DNA from: Phyllobacterium bourgognense
GTDB lineage: Bacteria; Pseudomonadota; Alphaproteobacteria; Rhizobiales; Rhizobiaceae
Length of the DNA: 43,594 nucleotides
NCBI RefSeq assembly: GCF_003337575.1
Contig: NZ_QPJM01000025.1
Span: 1 to 43,594, forward strand
Direction: 5' to 3'
The notes beneath the pieces are model-generated. The model did not search any database. It saw only the letters and a program-made list of their open reading frames with translations, and was not told the origin of the DNA. The position numbers and the translations under genes are program-made. Below, one piece after another: positions 35,889 through 43,594 of this stretch (position 1 is its first letter; each line of letters opens with the position of its first letter).

Positions 35889-36932
35889 GTGTTGAGATCA
35901 CGGATGCGTATCTTCTATTCGCTGGCACTGGCCGGCGGCCTGATGACCAGTTCCTCCCAGTCATTTGCAGCCGACAGCGTATCCATCGGCCTTACGAATG
36001 CGAGCAGCGACATTGCGCTGTTTATTGCTGACGCCAAGGGTTTCTTCAAGGAAGAGGATATCACTCCAAATTTTGTGGCTTTCGATTCCGCGGCAAAGAT
36101 GATCGCACCTTTGGGTGCGGGGCAGCTCGATGTCGGTGGTGGAGCGGCGTCCTCGGGTCTCTACAACGCCATCGAGCGCGGCGTCGGTCTGAAGATAGTC
36201 GCGGACAAGGCACGCAATGCACCCGGTTTCGGCTTTCAATCGTTCCTCGTACGCAAAGCGCTCGTTGATGACGGGTCTGTCAAAACGATCGCCGATCTCA
36301 AGGGTCGCAAAGTTGCAACCGTTGCGCAGGCCAGCAGTGATGCATCCGTTTTGAACGAAGGACTGAAAAGTGCCGGCCTCGGATATGGCGACGTGGACAA
36401 GGTTTATCTGGGGTTCCCTCAACAGTTCGTCGCTTATCAAAACGGCGCTATCGATGCGAGCATAACAACCGAGCCTACTGTATCGGCAATTCTAGCCGCT
36501 GGGACAGCCGTACAGTTGACGAGCAATGATACGTTTTATCCGAACGCTCAAACTGCGGTTATTCTTTACGGTCAGGCCTTCGCAGAGGGTAAACCAGACG
36601 TCGCCAAGCGCTTCATGAAGGCTTACGTCCAAGCTATTCGCTACTACAATGACGCGTTGGCCAACGGTAAAATCGCAGGCAAGAACGGTGAAGACGTTGT
36701 GGCCATCATGGCGAAGTATTCCACCGTCAAAGATCCTGCCGTTATCCGGAAAATGACGGCCCATGCCGTCGATCCGAATGGGTCTGTCAATGTCGATAGC
36801 CTGAAGAAGGATTGGACCTTCTTCAAGGAGCAAAAACAGATCAACGGCAATGTCCAAGTCGATCAAGTGGTCGATCTAAGCTTCGTCAATGAGGCTGCCA
36901 GCGAACTTGGTCCGTACAAGGCGGCTCACTGA
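35889..36932 (+). CDS. ABC transporter binding protein, NitT/TauT (SsuA-like), first of a tandem pair
   Basis: The 347-residue protein has an export signal (MRIFYSLALAGGLMTSSSQSFA, preceded by a short charged start) and the SsuA/ThiY-like fold: ALFIADAKGFFKEEDITPNF, FDSAAKMIAPLGAGQLDVGGG, IADLKGRKVATVAQASSDAS and ITTEPTVSAI. Start is GTG with GGAGGAG upstream. It is paralogous to the next gene, which follows after about 40 bases. Both could serve the one ATPase/permease pair downstream. The ligand is unknown; an aromatic or carboxylate compound is inferred. Confidence 0.92.
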   Translation: MLRSRMRIFYSLALAGGLMTSSSQSFAADSVSIGLTNASSDIALFIADAKGFFKEEDITPNFVAFDSAAKMIAPLGAGQLDVGGGAASSGLYNAIERGVGLKIVADKARNAPGFGFQSFLVRKALVDDGSVKTIADLKGRKVATVAQASSDASVLNEGLKSAGLGYGDVDKVYLGFPQQFVAYQNGAIDASITTEPTVSAILAAGTAVQLTSNDTFYPNAQTAVILYGQAFAEGKPDVAKRFMKAYVQAIRYYNDALANGKIAGKNGEDVVAIMAKYSTVKDPAVIRKMTAHAVDPNGSVNVDSLKKDWTFFKEQKQINGNVQVDQVVDLSFVNEAASELGPYKAAH

Positions 36933-36972
36933 GATCGAGTTCGCGCGACATTAGGAGATGGGAGGTTTCAAA

Positions 36973-38019
36973 ATGACTGAAAAAGTTAACCGCACTAGCT
37001 TGCTCGTTTGCTCATTGCTGATGATTTTCTTGTCGGCTGGCGCAGCCTGGGGTGCGGACGTCGTCAAAGTAGGGACCGTTGCCTCGACCGGCGAATTCAT
37101 TCTGAATGTTGCGCAGGGCAAGGGATATTTCGAAGAGGAGGGCATCGAACCGGCCTATACCTTCTTCGACTCTGCAGCCAAAGCCATCGCTCCGCTCGGC
37201 ACCGGGCAGATCGATGTCGCCGGCGGGGCGGTATCGGCAGGACTGTTCAATGCCATCGAACGTGACATAGCGATCCGGATCATTGCGGATCGTACATCGG
37301 TCGCCCCTGGTTTCGGCTTCCATGGCATCGTCGTGCGAAAAGATCTTGCGGGCACCGAGGTCACGTCGATCGCTGATCTGAAGGGACGGAAAATCGCTAT
37401 CGTCGCCCGCGGCAGCAGCACTGAGTCCATCCTCAACGAAGCAATGAAGAGTGCTGGCCTGGCGTATAGGGACGTGGAAGTCGTGTATCTGCCTTTCCCC
37501 CAGCAAGCGGCCGCATTGGCAAGCAAGGCGGTGGATGCCGTGATAGCGACCGAGCCTTATCTCACTCCGATGCTGAACCAGAATCTCGGCGTCTTGCTGG
37601 CCCCGACCGACACATATTATCCCAATGCCCAAATCGGCGAGCTGATGTTCAGCGAAAACTTTGCCAGCACGCGCAAGGATGTCGGTGTGCGGTTTGCCAA
37701 GGCGTATATCCGGGCGATTCGTGATTTCCGAAGCGCTTTCGGTCCTGAGGGGCGCCTCGATGGCCCGGGGTCCGATGAGATCGTAGCCTTGATCATGAAG
37801 TACTCCGGCACGAAGGATGAAAAGCTCTTGCGGAGTATCAAACTTCCCGCTGTGAACATCGATGGCCGGGTCAATAGCGAGAGCATCCAGAAGGATTGGC
37901 AGTTCTTCAAAGATCAAGGCCTGATCAAAGGGGGCGTTACCCCTGACAAGATCATCGACAATTCATTCGTCGAAGAGGCACTCAAGGAACTCGGATCAGC
38001 GCAAAAGAACCCAGGGTAG
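36973..38019 (+). CDS. ABC transporter binding protein, NitT/TauT (SsuA-like), second of a tandem pair
   Basis: The 348-residue protein has a signal peptide (MTEKVNRTSLLVCSLLMIFL, cleavage near AWG-AD). It closely parallels the preceding protein: KGYFEEEGIEP, FDSAAKAIAPLGTGQIDVAGG, APGFGFHGIVVRK, IADLKGRKIAIVARGSS. The ATG at 36973 has GGGAGG seven bases upstream and is preferred to 36958. The two binding proteins share one channel, which may broaden the range of ligands or signal a recent duplication. Confidence 0.92.
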   Translation: MTEKVNRTSLLVCSLLMIFLSAGAAWGADVVKVGTVASTGEFILNVAQGKGYFEEEGIEPAYTFFDSAAKAIAPLGTGQIDVAGGAVSAGLFNAIERDIAIRIIADRTSVAPGFGFHGIVVRKDLAGTEVTSIADLKGRKIAIVARGSSTESILNEAMKSAGLAYRDVEVVYLPFPQQAAALASKAVDAVIATEPYLTPMLNQNLGVLLAPTDTYYPNAQIGELMFSENFASTRKDVGVRFAKAYIRAIRDFRSAFGPEGRLDGPGSDEIVALIMKYSGTKDEKLLRSIKLPAVNIDGRVNSESIQKDWQFFKDQGLIKGGVTPDKIIDNSFVEEALKELGSAQKNPG

Positions 38020-38027
38020 GAATAAGG

Positions 38028-38879
38028 ATGATTCAAGCATTGGCCAAGAAAGCGACTGTGCGAGACGATGTTGCAACGGAGTCTCAAGAACGGCCTGCAA
38101 TCCGGATCAAAGGCCTGAGTAAAAGGTTCGGGTCTTTCACGGCCGTAGACAATGTCACCATCGATATTGCTCGCGGAGAATTCTTTATGATCGTCGGCCC
38201 ATCGGGCTGCGGAAAGACAACTTTGTTGCGCATCCTCGCGGGTCTGGAAGCACCAACCGACGGCAGCATCGACGTAAGTGTCGAGGCAGGATCGCAGCGG
38301 CCAGTCAACTCGATGGTTTTCCAGGGCGACTCGATCTTTCCGTGGATGACCGTGTGGGACAATGCCGCCTACGGATTGAAGATGCGCCGGGCGCCGCAAG
38401 CCCAGATCAAGGAAGTGGTTGGCCACTATCTGGACCGGACTGGCTTGTTGAAATTTGCGGACGCCTATCCGCATCAACTTTCAGGCGGGATGAAACAGCG
38501 TGTCTCGATTGCCCGTGCCTTCGCCAACGATCCTGAGATATTGCTCATGGACGAGCCATTTTCGGCTTTGGACGCGCAGAACAAATTGCTGCTTCAGGAA
38601 GAATTGCTGCGTATCTGGGAGGAGAACAAAAAGACCGTTCTTTTCATCACGCATGATGTGGATGAGGCGGTGAAGCTTGGCGACCGCATCATGGTTATGA
38701 CCGCGCAACCCGGACGCGTCAAAACGGTGGTTCCAGTCTCGCTCGCGCGTCCGCGTGATGTTCTGGAACTTCAACAGAATCCCGAATTTGGCAAACTGGT
38801 GCATCAGATATGGTCGAGCCTGCGTGAAGAAGTTCAACGGGCACGCGAACTCGATGAAGCAAAAGGAGTGCGAAAATGA
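38028..38879 (+). CDS. ABC transporter ATPase, NitT/TauT (SsuB/TauB-like)
   Basis: The 283-residue ATPase has Walker A GPSGCGKTT near residue 58, a Q-loop in MVFQGDSIFPWMTV, signature LSGGMKQRVSIARAF, DEPFSALD and H-loop ITHDVDEA. The SFTAVDNVTIDI start and MKQR form are typical of the nitrate/taurine/sulfonate importers. It follows the binding proteins after eight bases and overlaps the permease by four. Confidence 0.94.
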   Translation: MIQALAKKATVRDDVATESQERPAIRIKGLSKRFGSFTAVDNVTIDIARGEFFMIVGPSGCGKTTLLRILAGLEAPTDGSIDVSVEAGSQRPVNSMVFQGDSIFPWMTVWDNAAYGLKMRRAPQAQIKEVVGHYLDRTGLLKFADAYPHQLSGGMKQRVSIARAFANDPEILLMDEPFSALDAQNKLLLQEELLRIWEENKKTVLFITHDVDEAVKLGDRIMVMTAQPGRVKTVVPVSLARPRDVLELQQNPEFGKLVHQIWSSLREEVQRARELDEAKGVRK

Positions 38880-39682
38880 GCGCTCATATCGAAGCAGATA
38901 CGGTCCGCCCGACCCGATCCTGGAAACTCAGCGAAAACACCCGTGATCGCGTCATCAGCGTAGCGTCGCCAGTTCTTCTCCTGCTAGTATGGGAGATAGC
39001 AGCGCGAACAGGCTTGATCGACACGCGGTTCTTTCCAGCGCCCTCGAGCATCTTTGAAACGCTTGTCACGCTGAGCAGTACCGGCGAGCTCTGGCAACAC
39101 ACTGCTGCCAGCCTGCAACGGCTGTTTATCGGCTTTCTGGTGGGTGGTATCCCCGCGCTCATTCTCGGGATAATCATGGGGCTCAGCCGGCCGGTGCGGG
39201 CTATCTTCGACCCGTTGATTTCCGCCACTTATCCAATTCCGAAAAGCTCCATTTTGCCCCTGGCGCTGTTGATCTTTGGGCTGGGAGAGGGCTCCAAGAT
39301 ATTCATGGTAGCCGTAGGTGTGTTCTTCCCCGTCGCGATCAATGCAACGGCCGGTGTGCGCGAGATCAACAAGATTTATCTGGATGTCGGACGCAATTTC
39401 AAAGCCAGCCGTTGGGACACCTTCCGGACAATCGCTCTACCAGGAGCGCTGCCAGTGATCATGACCGGGATAAAGCTCGGCGTTGGCATGGGCTTGGTTC
39501 TGATTGCAATCGCAGAAATGATGGGTGCAAAAAGCGGCCTCGGCTACATGATCTGGGCAGCCTGGGAAACGTTCTCCGTCGAACAGATGTATGTCGGTCT
39601 CTTCGTGATCGCGATCATCGGTTTCGTTTTGACATTGGTGCTTAACGAGATCGAAAAACGTCTCGTCCCCTGGAAGCGCTAA
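38876..39682 (+). CDS. ABC transporter permease, NitT/TauT (SsuC/TauC-like)
   Basis: The 268-residue inner-membrane protein has about six helices and the SsuC pattern: LLLLVWEIAARTGLIDTRFFPAPS, SLQRLFIGFLVGGIPALILGI, YPIPKSSILPLALLIFGLGEGSK and the coupling motif GRNFKASRWDTFRTIALPGALP. It completes the importer. A class II aldolase gene follows after about 35 bases on the same strand. Confidence 0.94.
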   Translation: MSAHIEADTVRPTRSWKLSENTRDRVISVASPVLLLLVWEIAARTGLIDTRFFPAPSSIFETLVTLSSTGELWQHTAASLQRLFIGFLVGGIPALILGIIMGLSRPVRAIFDPLISATYPIPKSSILPLALLIFGLGEGSKIFMVAVGVFFPVAINATAGVREINKIYLDVGRNFKASRWDTFRTIALPGALPVIMTGIKLGVGMGLVLIAIAEMMGAKSGLGYMIWAAWETFSVEQMYVGLFVIAIIGFVLTLVLNEIEKRLVPWKR

Positions 39683-39716
39683 GTCGCCCGCCCACAGCAT
39701 GGAAGAAGGAAAGATC

Positions 39717-40481
39717 ATGGATCGGCACGCCCTTATCGAGGAACTGGTCACGGCCAATCATATCCTTGCAAATGAGAATGTATTGGATTCGTTTGGTCAT
39801 GTGAGCATTCGGAATCCTGAAAATCCCGAACGCTTTTTCCTGTCGCGAGCGCGAGCCCCTGCAATCGTCGAAGCTGCGGACATCATGGAATTCACGCTTG
39901 AAGGCCAGAGCGTCGGAACCGAACCCGGCAAACCATATTCCGAGCGCTTTATTCACGCAGGCATCTATGAAGCCAGGCCGGAGATCAATGCCGTTGTGCA
40001 TAACCACAGTCCCAGCGTTATACCCTTTACCGTGACAAGCAAAAAGCTTCGTCCGCTCATGCATATGTGCGCGCCCATCGGCGATGACATTCCAACATGG
40101 GATATTCGAACCAGGTTCGGCGATTGCACCAATCTTCTGGTGACCGACCTCGCAATGGGGCGCGATCTTGCAGCCTGTCTCGGCGATCGGACCGTGACAC
40201 TGATGAGAGGGCACGGCAGCACCGTGGCGGCCCGTTCCCTTCGCGAGGTCGTGTTCACCTCCGTTTATATGGAACTCAACGCGGACATGCAGATGAAGGC
40301 CATGGCCATGGGCGATGTGGAATATCTCTCGGTGGGCGAGATTGCAGCAATCAAGCGCGGAAGGGCAGGCTACACATTTGAGCGCGGTTGGGAGAACTGG
40401 TGCAATCGCGTGGGTCGCCCCTATGTCCCGGGCAGCCGGGAGTTCGGCGAGGGCTTTTCACGCACTGATCCGCGTGGTTGA
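39717..40481 (+). CDS. Class II aldolase/adducin-family protein, second copy
   Basis: The 254-residue protein has an intact metal site: H95 and H97 in VVHNHSPS, H166 in LMRGHGSTV, and E76 in YSERFIH. The ATG at 39717 has AAGGAAAG upstream. Such proteins cleave C-C bonds by aldol or decarboxylation chemistry on hydroxy or oxo acids. It closes the importer operon, which implies that it acts on the imported compound or on the amidohydrolase product. It ends three bases before the convergent gluconokinase gene. Confidence 0.88.
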   Translation: MDRHALIEELVTANHILANENVLDSFGHVSIRNPENPERFFLSRARAPAIVEAADIMEFTLEGQSVGTEPGKPYSERFIHAGIYEARPEINAVVHNHSPSVIPFTVTSKKLRPLMHMCAPIGDDIPTWDIRTRFGDCTNLLVTDLAMGRDLAACLGDRTVTLMRGHGSTVAARSLREVVFTSVYMELNADMQMKAMAMGDVEYLSVGEIAAIKRGRAGYTFERGWENWCNRVGRPYVPGSREFGEGFSRTDPRG

Positions 40482-40484
40482 TTG

Positions 40485-40985
40485 TTACCAAGGTTGTGTT
40501 CCCACCCAATCGACGCTCGCTGATACGATCTCATCGACTGGATGCTCAACGTTCTGTCGCAACACAAATGGCTCTCCGGTTGGCGGTTCGAGCGTTGCGA
40601 GTTGGCTATCAAGCATGGACAGGGGCATGAAGTGCCCCGTTCGCTTGCTCATATGATCACGCAAAACCTCTAAACTTCCGTCGAGAAAGATGAAGCCGAG
40701 TGGCCCGCCTGCTTCCTGCCTTAACCGGTCTCGATAGGATTTTTTCAGGGCAGAACAGGAAACAACGACACCTTTTTGGGCTTCCGCCAATTCAGCGCCG
40801 ATCTTGTCGAGCCATGGCCAGCGGTCTTCGTCGGTGAGCGGAATGCCCGATGCCATTTTCTCTACATTGACTGGAGGATGAAGCGTATCACCCTCAACGA
40901 ATGGCAACTCCAGACCTGCCGCTATGGACCGTCCGACGGAGGATTTGCCGGAACCGCTGACTCCCATGACAACAAGCCGGATCAT
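40485..40985 (-). CDS. gntK: Gluconokinase
   Basis: The 166-residue kinase has a P-loop GVSGSGKS (residues 8-15) and the gluconokinase signatures VEGDTLHPPVNVEKMASG, PLTDEDRWPWLD, SCSALKKSYRDRLR and KRTGHFMPLSMLDSQ. It phosphorylates gluconate to 6-phosphogluconate in the cytosol. It overlaps the upstream SDR gene by four bases (ATGA), so the two are translationally coupled. Confidence 0.93.
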   Translation of the reverse strand: MIRLVVMGVSGSGKSSVGRSIAAGLELPFVEGDTLHPPVNVEKMASGIPLTDEDRWPWLDKIGAELAEAQKGVVVSCSALKKSYRDRLRQEAGGPLGFIFLDGSLEVLRDHMSKRTGHFMPLSMLDSQLATLEPPTGEPFVLRQNVEHPVDEIVSASVDWVGTQPW

Positions 40986-41749
40986 AGCGACGCTGTAATT
41001 CCGCCGTCGATGTGGATAATTTGGCCATTGACGAACGTAGAAGCGTCACTGGCGAGGAATACAGCCGCGCCCACCAGTTCCTCGACATTGCCCCAACGTC
41101 CTGCTGGAGTGCGCTTCTCCAGCCAGGATGAAAAGTCGGGATTGTCGACCAACGCCTGATTGAGCGGTGTCTTGAAATAGCCGGGTGCGATCGCATTGAC
41201 TTGCAGACCGTACTTTGCCCAGTCGGTGCACATGCCACGGGTGAGGTTGCGGACGGCACCTTTCGTTGCAGTATAGGGAGCGATCGAGGGACGGGCGAGT
41301 TCGCTTTGCACCGAAGCAATGTTGATGATCTTGCCTCGTCCGCGCTTGATCATATGCTTTGCGACGCTTTGGCCCGTATAAAAGACGCTTGAGATATTGG
41401 TCTGCAGTAATTGCTGCCATTTGTCCTCAGGGAAGTCTTCAAGCGGTGCTCTAAACTGCATCCCTGCATTATTGAAAAGAATCTCAATCGCACCGATTTC
41501 GGCCTCGATTTTGTCGACACCCGCCTTGACCGCTTGCAGATCAGTGACGTCGAAGTCAGAACCATGTACGGTGTAGCCGTCCTCTCTTAACTCGGCGACC
41601 GCCGCGTCCACTTTTGCCCCGTCCCGACCATTTATTACCACCGCAGCCCCATGCGCGGCCAATCCTTTGGCGAGTGCAAGACCGATGCCTTGGCTTGACC
41701 CGGTGATCAGAGCCAGTCGCCCTTCGAGGCTAAATAGTGGATAGGACAT
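40982..41749 (-). CDS. SDR dehydrogenase, probable gluconate 5-dehydrogenase
   Basis: The 255-residue enzyme has a Rossmann fold TGSSQGIG (17-24), NNAG (93-96) and the catalytic triad S146, Y159, K163. The LFSLEGRLALITGSSQGIGLA start and the C-terminal FVNGQIIHIDGGIT are typical of gluconate 5-dehydrogenase-like SDRs, which interconvert gluconate and 5-ketogluconate. Coupling with gntK supports a gluconate role. It is divergent from an aldehyde dehydrogenase. The exact substrate is probable rather than proven. Confidence 0.9.
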   Translation of the reverse strand: MSYPLFSLEGRLALITGSSQGIGLALAKGLAAHGAAVVINGRDGAKVDAAVAELREDGYTVHGSDFDVTDLQAVKAGVDKIEAEIGAIEILFNNAGMQFRAPLEDFPEDKWQQLLQTNISSVFYTGQSVAKHMIKRGRGKIINIASVQSELARPSIAPYTATKGAVRNLTRGMCTDWAKYGLQVNAIAPGYFKTPLNQALVDNPDFSSWLEKRTPAGRWGNVEELVGAAVFLASDASTFVNGQIIHIDGGITASL

Positions 41750-41793
41750 TATATTCTTTACCTGAAGTTCGATTGATCGGCATCATTTTATGG

Positions 41794-41822
41794 GCAAACT
41801 TGATCCGTTCGAGCTTGTTTGC
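41794..41822. promoter_or_regulatory. Possible operator between SDR and aldehyde dehydrogenase
   Basis: GCAAAC (41794-41799) and GTTTGC (41817-41822) form an inverted repeat with a 17-base spacer in the divergent 163-base gap. Nothing ties it to a named regulator. Confidence 0.25.
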
Positions 41823-41912
41823 GGATATCAAAAAAGCGAGAGGCGGGAATTTCGCGTTGAATCACTCTAGTCCTATGGTATTGGTTCGGCCAAACAGAGC
41901 GAGAGAAAAATC

Positions 41913-43346
41913 ATGACATTGCACCAGAATCTGATCAACGGCGAATGGGCCGGTGGCGACGCCATTCCCAATATCAATCCGTCGAACACCAATGACGTTG
42001 TGGGTCAATACGCACGCGCTACAGCCGAAGATACTCTGAGCGCAATCGCAGCTGCAAAAGCGGCCTTCCCCGCATGGTCGCGCTCCGGCATCCTCGAACG
42101 CCACGCCATTCTCCGCAAGACAGCTGACGAGATCACAGCCCGCAAGGATGAGCTAGGCAGACTGCTGTCACGCGAGGAAGGCAAGACCTTGCCGGAAGGC
42201 ATCGGCGAGACGCTCCGCGCGGCCCAGATATTCGATTTCTTCGCGGGGGAGGTCCTACGGCTTGCCGGTGAAGTTCTTCCGAGCGCCCGCCCGAACATCG
42301 GCGTCGAAATAACACGCGAGCCGGTGGGTGTGGTGGGCATCATCACCCCATGGAATTTTCCAATTGCGATCCCGGCATGGAAGATCGCTCCGGCACTCGC
42401 CTATGGCAACACAGTGGTTTTCAAGCCGGCTGAACTCGTGCCTGGCTGTTCCTGGGCAATCGTCGATATCCTCCATCGCGCTGGATTGCCGAAGGGCGTT
42501 CTCAACCTCGTGATGGGCAAAGGTTCGGTCGTTGGTCAGACGATTCTCGATAGCGCGGACGTCAACGCCATTACGTTCACCGGATCGGTGGGTACGGGCA
42601 AGAGGGTTGCTGCGGCGTCAGTGGAACACATGCGCAAGTTCCAGCTGGAAATGGGTGGCAAGAATCCGTTTGTAGTTCTGGATGATGCCGATTTGACTGT
42701 TGCTGTGGAAGCGGCGGTCAACAGCGGCTTCTTCTCGACAGGCCAACGGTGCACGGCCTCGTCACGCATCATAGTTACCGAGGGCATTCATGACCGATTC
42801 GTTGCGGCGATAACCGAACGCCTGAAGAGCGTCGTAGTCGATGATGCCTTGAAGGCGGGCACGCATATTGGCCCCGTTGTCGATGCAAGCCAGCTCAAGC
42901 AGGATGAGGACTATATCGCCATTGGTCAGAAAGAGGGTGCGAAGCTCGCCTTTGGCGGCGAGCGGTTGACCCGCGATAATCCCGGTTTCTATCTGCAGCC
43001 GGCGCTCTTTACCGAAGCTACCAACCAGATGCGTATTTCGCGCGAGGAGATTTTCGGGCCTGTGGCCAGTGTGATCCGCGTCAAGAACTACGAAGAAGCG
43101 CTACACACCGCCAATGACACGCCATTCGGTCTTTCTTCCGGTATTGCCACTACCAGTCTGAAATATGCAACGCATTTCAAGCGGAATGCCGAAGCTGGAA
43201 TGGTCATGGTGAATCTTCCGACAGCGGGCGTTGATTTCCACGTGCCCTTTGGCGGACGCAAGGGATCAAGCTATGGTCCCCGGGAGCAGGGCAAATATGC
43301 TGCGGAGTTCTATACGATCGTAAAGACGGCCTACACACTCGCGTAA
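41913..43346 (+). CDS. Aldehyde dehydrogenase, probable alpha-ketoglutarate semialdehyde dehydrogenase
   Basis: The 477-residue enzyme has the conserved set N148 (TPWNFP), K171 (FKPAE), E246 (LEMGGK) and catalytic C280 (GQRCTASSR). Length and PSARPNIGVEITREPVGVVG resemble the 2,5-dioxopentanoate (alpha-ketoglutarate semialdehyde) dehydrogenases that finish oxidative pentose and aldarate degradation. This is the step that would follow KdgD, encoded at the other end of the window. A succinate-semialdehyde or other aldehyde substrate is possible. It has its own terminator at 43385. Confidence 0.9.
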   Translation: MTLHQNLINGEWAGGDAIPNINPSNTNDVVGQYARATAEDTLSAIAAAKAAFPAWSRSGILERHAILRKTADEITARKDELGRLLSREEGKTLPEGIGETLRAAQIFDFFAGEVLRLAGEVLPSARPNIGVEITREPVGVVGIITPWNFPIAIPAWKIAPALAYGNTVVFKPAELVPGCSWAIVDILHRAGLPKGVLNLVMGKGSVVGQTILDSADVNAITFTGSVGTGKRVAAASVEHMRKFQLEMGGKNPFVVLDDADLTVAVEAAVNSGFFSTGQRCTASSRIIVTEGIHDRFVAAITERLKSVVVDDALKAGTHIGPVVDASQLKQDEDYIAIGQKEGAKLAFGGERLTRDNPGFYLQPALFTEATNQMRISREEIFGPVASVIRVKNYEEALHTANDTPFGLSSGIATTSLKYATHFKRNAEAGMVMVNLPTAGVDFHVPFGGRKGSSYGPREQGKYAAEFYTIVKTAYTLA

Positions 43347-43384
43347 ACAAGCCTTCGATTTCGATTTACGACAATTTTATTTTT

Positions 43385-43416
43385 ATGGGCGTTGCGTGGG
43401 CAGGCGCCCATTTTTC
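43385..43416 (+). terminator. Rho-independent terminator after the aldehyde dehydrogenase
   Basis: ATGGGCG (43385-43391) pairs with CGCCCAT (43405-43411) and a T run follows. It lies about 40 bases after the stop codon. Confidence 0.85.
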
Positions 43417-43501
43417 TTGAACCTAATCGCTCATCCTCAAGGTTTATCCCCAGGATGTGTTGTTCGATTTGTGAAGTTTGGAATTTTTGTGATTTGGTGT
43501 G

Positions 43502-43531
43502 TTGACAGTTTTATAGGGTGGGGTCTATATA
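43502..43531 (+). promoter_or_regulatory. Strong sigma70-type promoter at the right edge
   Basis: A consensus TTGACA (43502-43507), an 18-base spacer and TATATA (43526-43531) are followed by a GC-rich leader with no ORF of note. The style resembles rhizobial stable-RNA promoters, so the next feature may be an rRNA or tRNA operon. The window ends before this can be seen. Confidence 0.5.
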
Positions 43532-43594
43532 CCGGCACAACGAGGGCGGGGCGCCGCTGGCGGTTGCCGAATGCGCCCATAAGTTGCCCTTAGG

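Noticed and set aside
37012..37917. Minus-strand ORF (301 residues) opposite the second SsuA-like binding protein
   Set aside because: It is fully antisense to a well-supported binding protein with good start signals, and no family is recognisable.
43396..43593. Plus-strand ORF of 65 residues at the right edge
   Set aside because: It starts inside the terminator hairpin and runs through the strong promoter; composition is not protein-like.

Overview
The window reads as chromosomal DNA of an alphaproteobacterium, most likely Rhizobiales and close to Brucella/Ochrobactrum. The evidence is the 3' end of a 5S rRNA followed directly by an initiator tRNA-Met (the rhizobial 16S-23S-5S-fMet order), moderately high GC, many GTG/TTG starts, and a dense set of ABC, TRAP, LysR, IclR and GntR genes typical of soil or plant-associated catabolic generalists. 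The taxon is an inference. No phage, insertion sequence or CRISPR array is visible.

Layout. 1-650: end of an rRNA operon (5S remnant, terminator, tRNA-fMet) with partial tRNA duplications on both sides. 769-7629 (minus): a GntR regulator, 5-dehydro-4-deoxyglucarate dehydratase (kdgD) and a complete peptide/opine-type ABC importer (binding protein, two permeases, one fused double ATPase), apparently one sugar-acid operon. 8042-10475: small and hypothetical genes, including a 39-residue membrane protein too short for routine ORF calling. 10498-12372: a class III adenylate cyclase with TolB-like and TPR regions. 12525-14127 (minus): a periplasmic sorbosone-dehydrogenase-like enzyme with a small cytochrome c. 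14297-17942 (minus): a TRAP transporter with an oversized DctM.

18202-40481 is an accessory catabolic island. One half holds an aldo/keto reductase, a small unknown protein, a phthalate-dioxygenase-like Rieske oxygenase, an IclR regulator, a frameshifted Rieske reductase, a class II aldolase, a LysR regulator, an iron-type ABC importer and a 4,5-dihydroxyphthalate-decarboxylase-like protein. The other half holds an IclR regulator, a flavin aromatic hydroxylase, a second decarboxylase-like protein, a LysR regulator, an amidohydrolase, a NitT/TauT-type importer with two tandem binding proteins and a second class II aldolase. The two halves use the same parts list (Pht5-like protein, LysR, ABC importer, class II aldolase), which suggests two related uptake-and-degradation routes for aromatic or carboxylated substrates. 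No ring-cleavage dioxygenase is present, so products must be finished elsewhere.

40485-43346: gluconate kinase and a gluconate-5-dehydrogenase-like SDR face an alpha-ketoglutarate-semialdehyde dehydrogenase-like gene, the step that would follow KdgD. The right edge carries a strong promoter that may begin another stable-RNA operon.

Most notable signals: two copies of one LysR-type operator (TATAAG-N5-CTTATA) in front of the amidohydrolase and the tandem-binding-protein operon; a one-base frameshift in the Rieske reductase and a probable pair of compensating shifts in the next gene; apparent ATC and ATT start codons; and a 3' tRNA duplication resembling an attachment-site scar.
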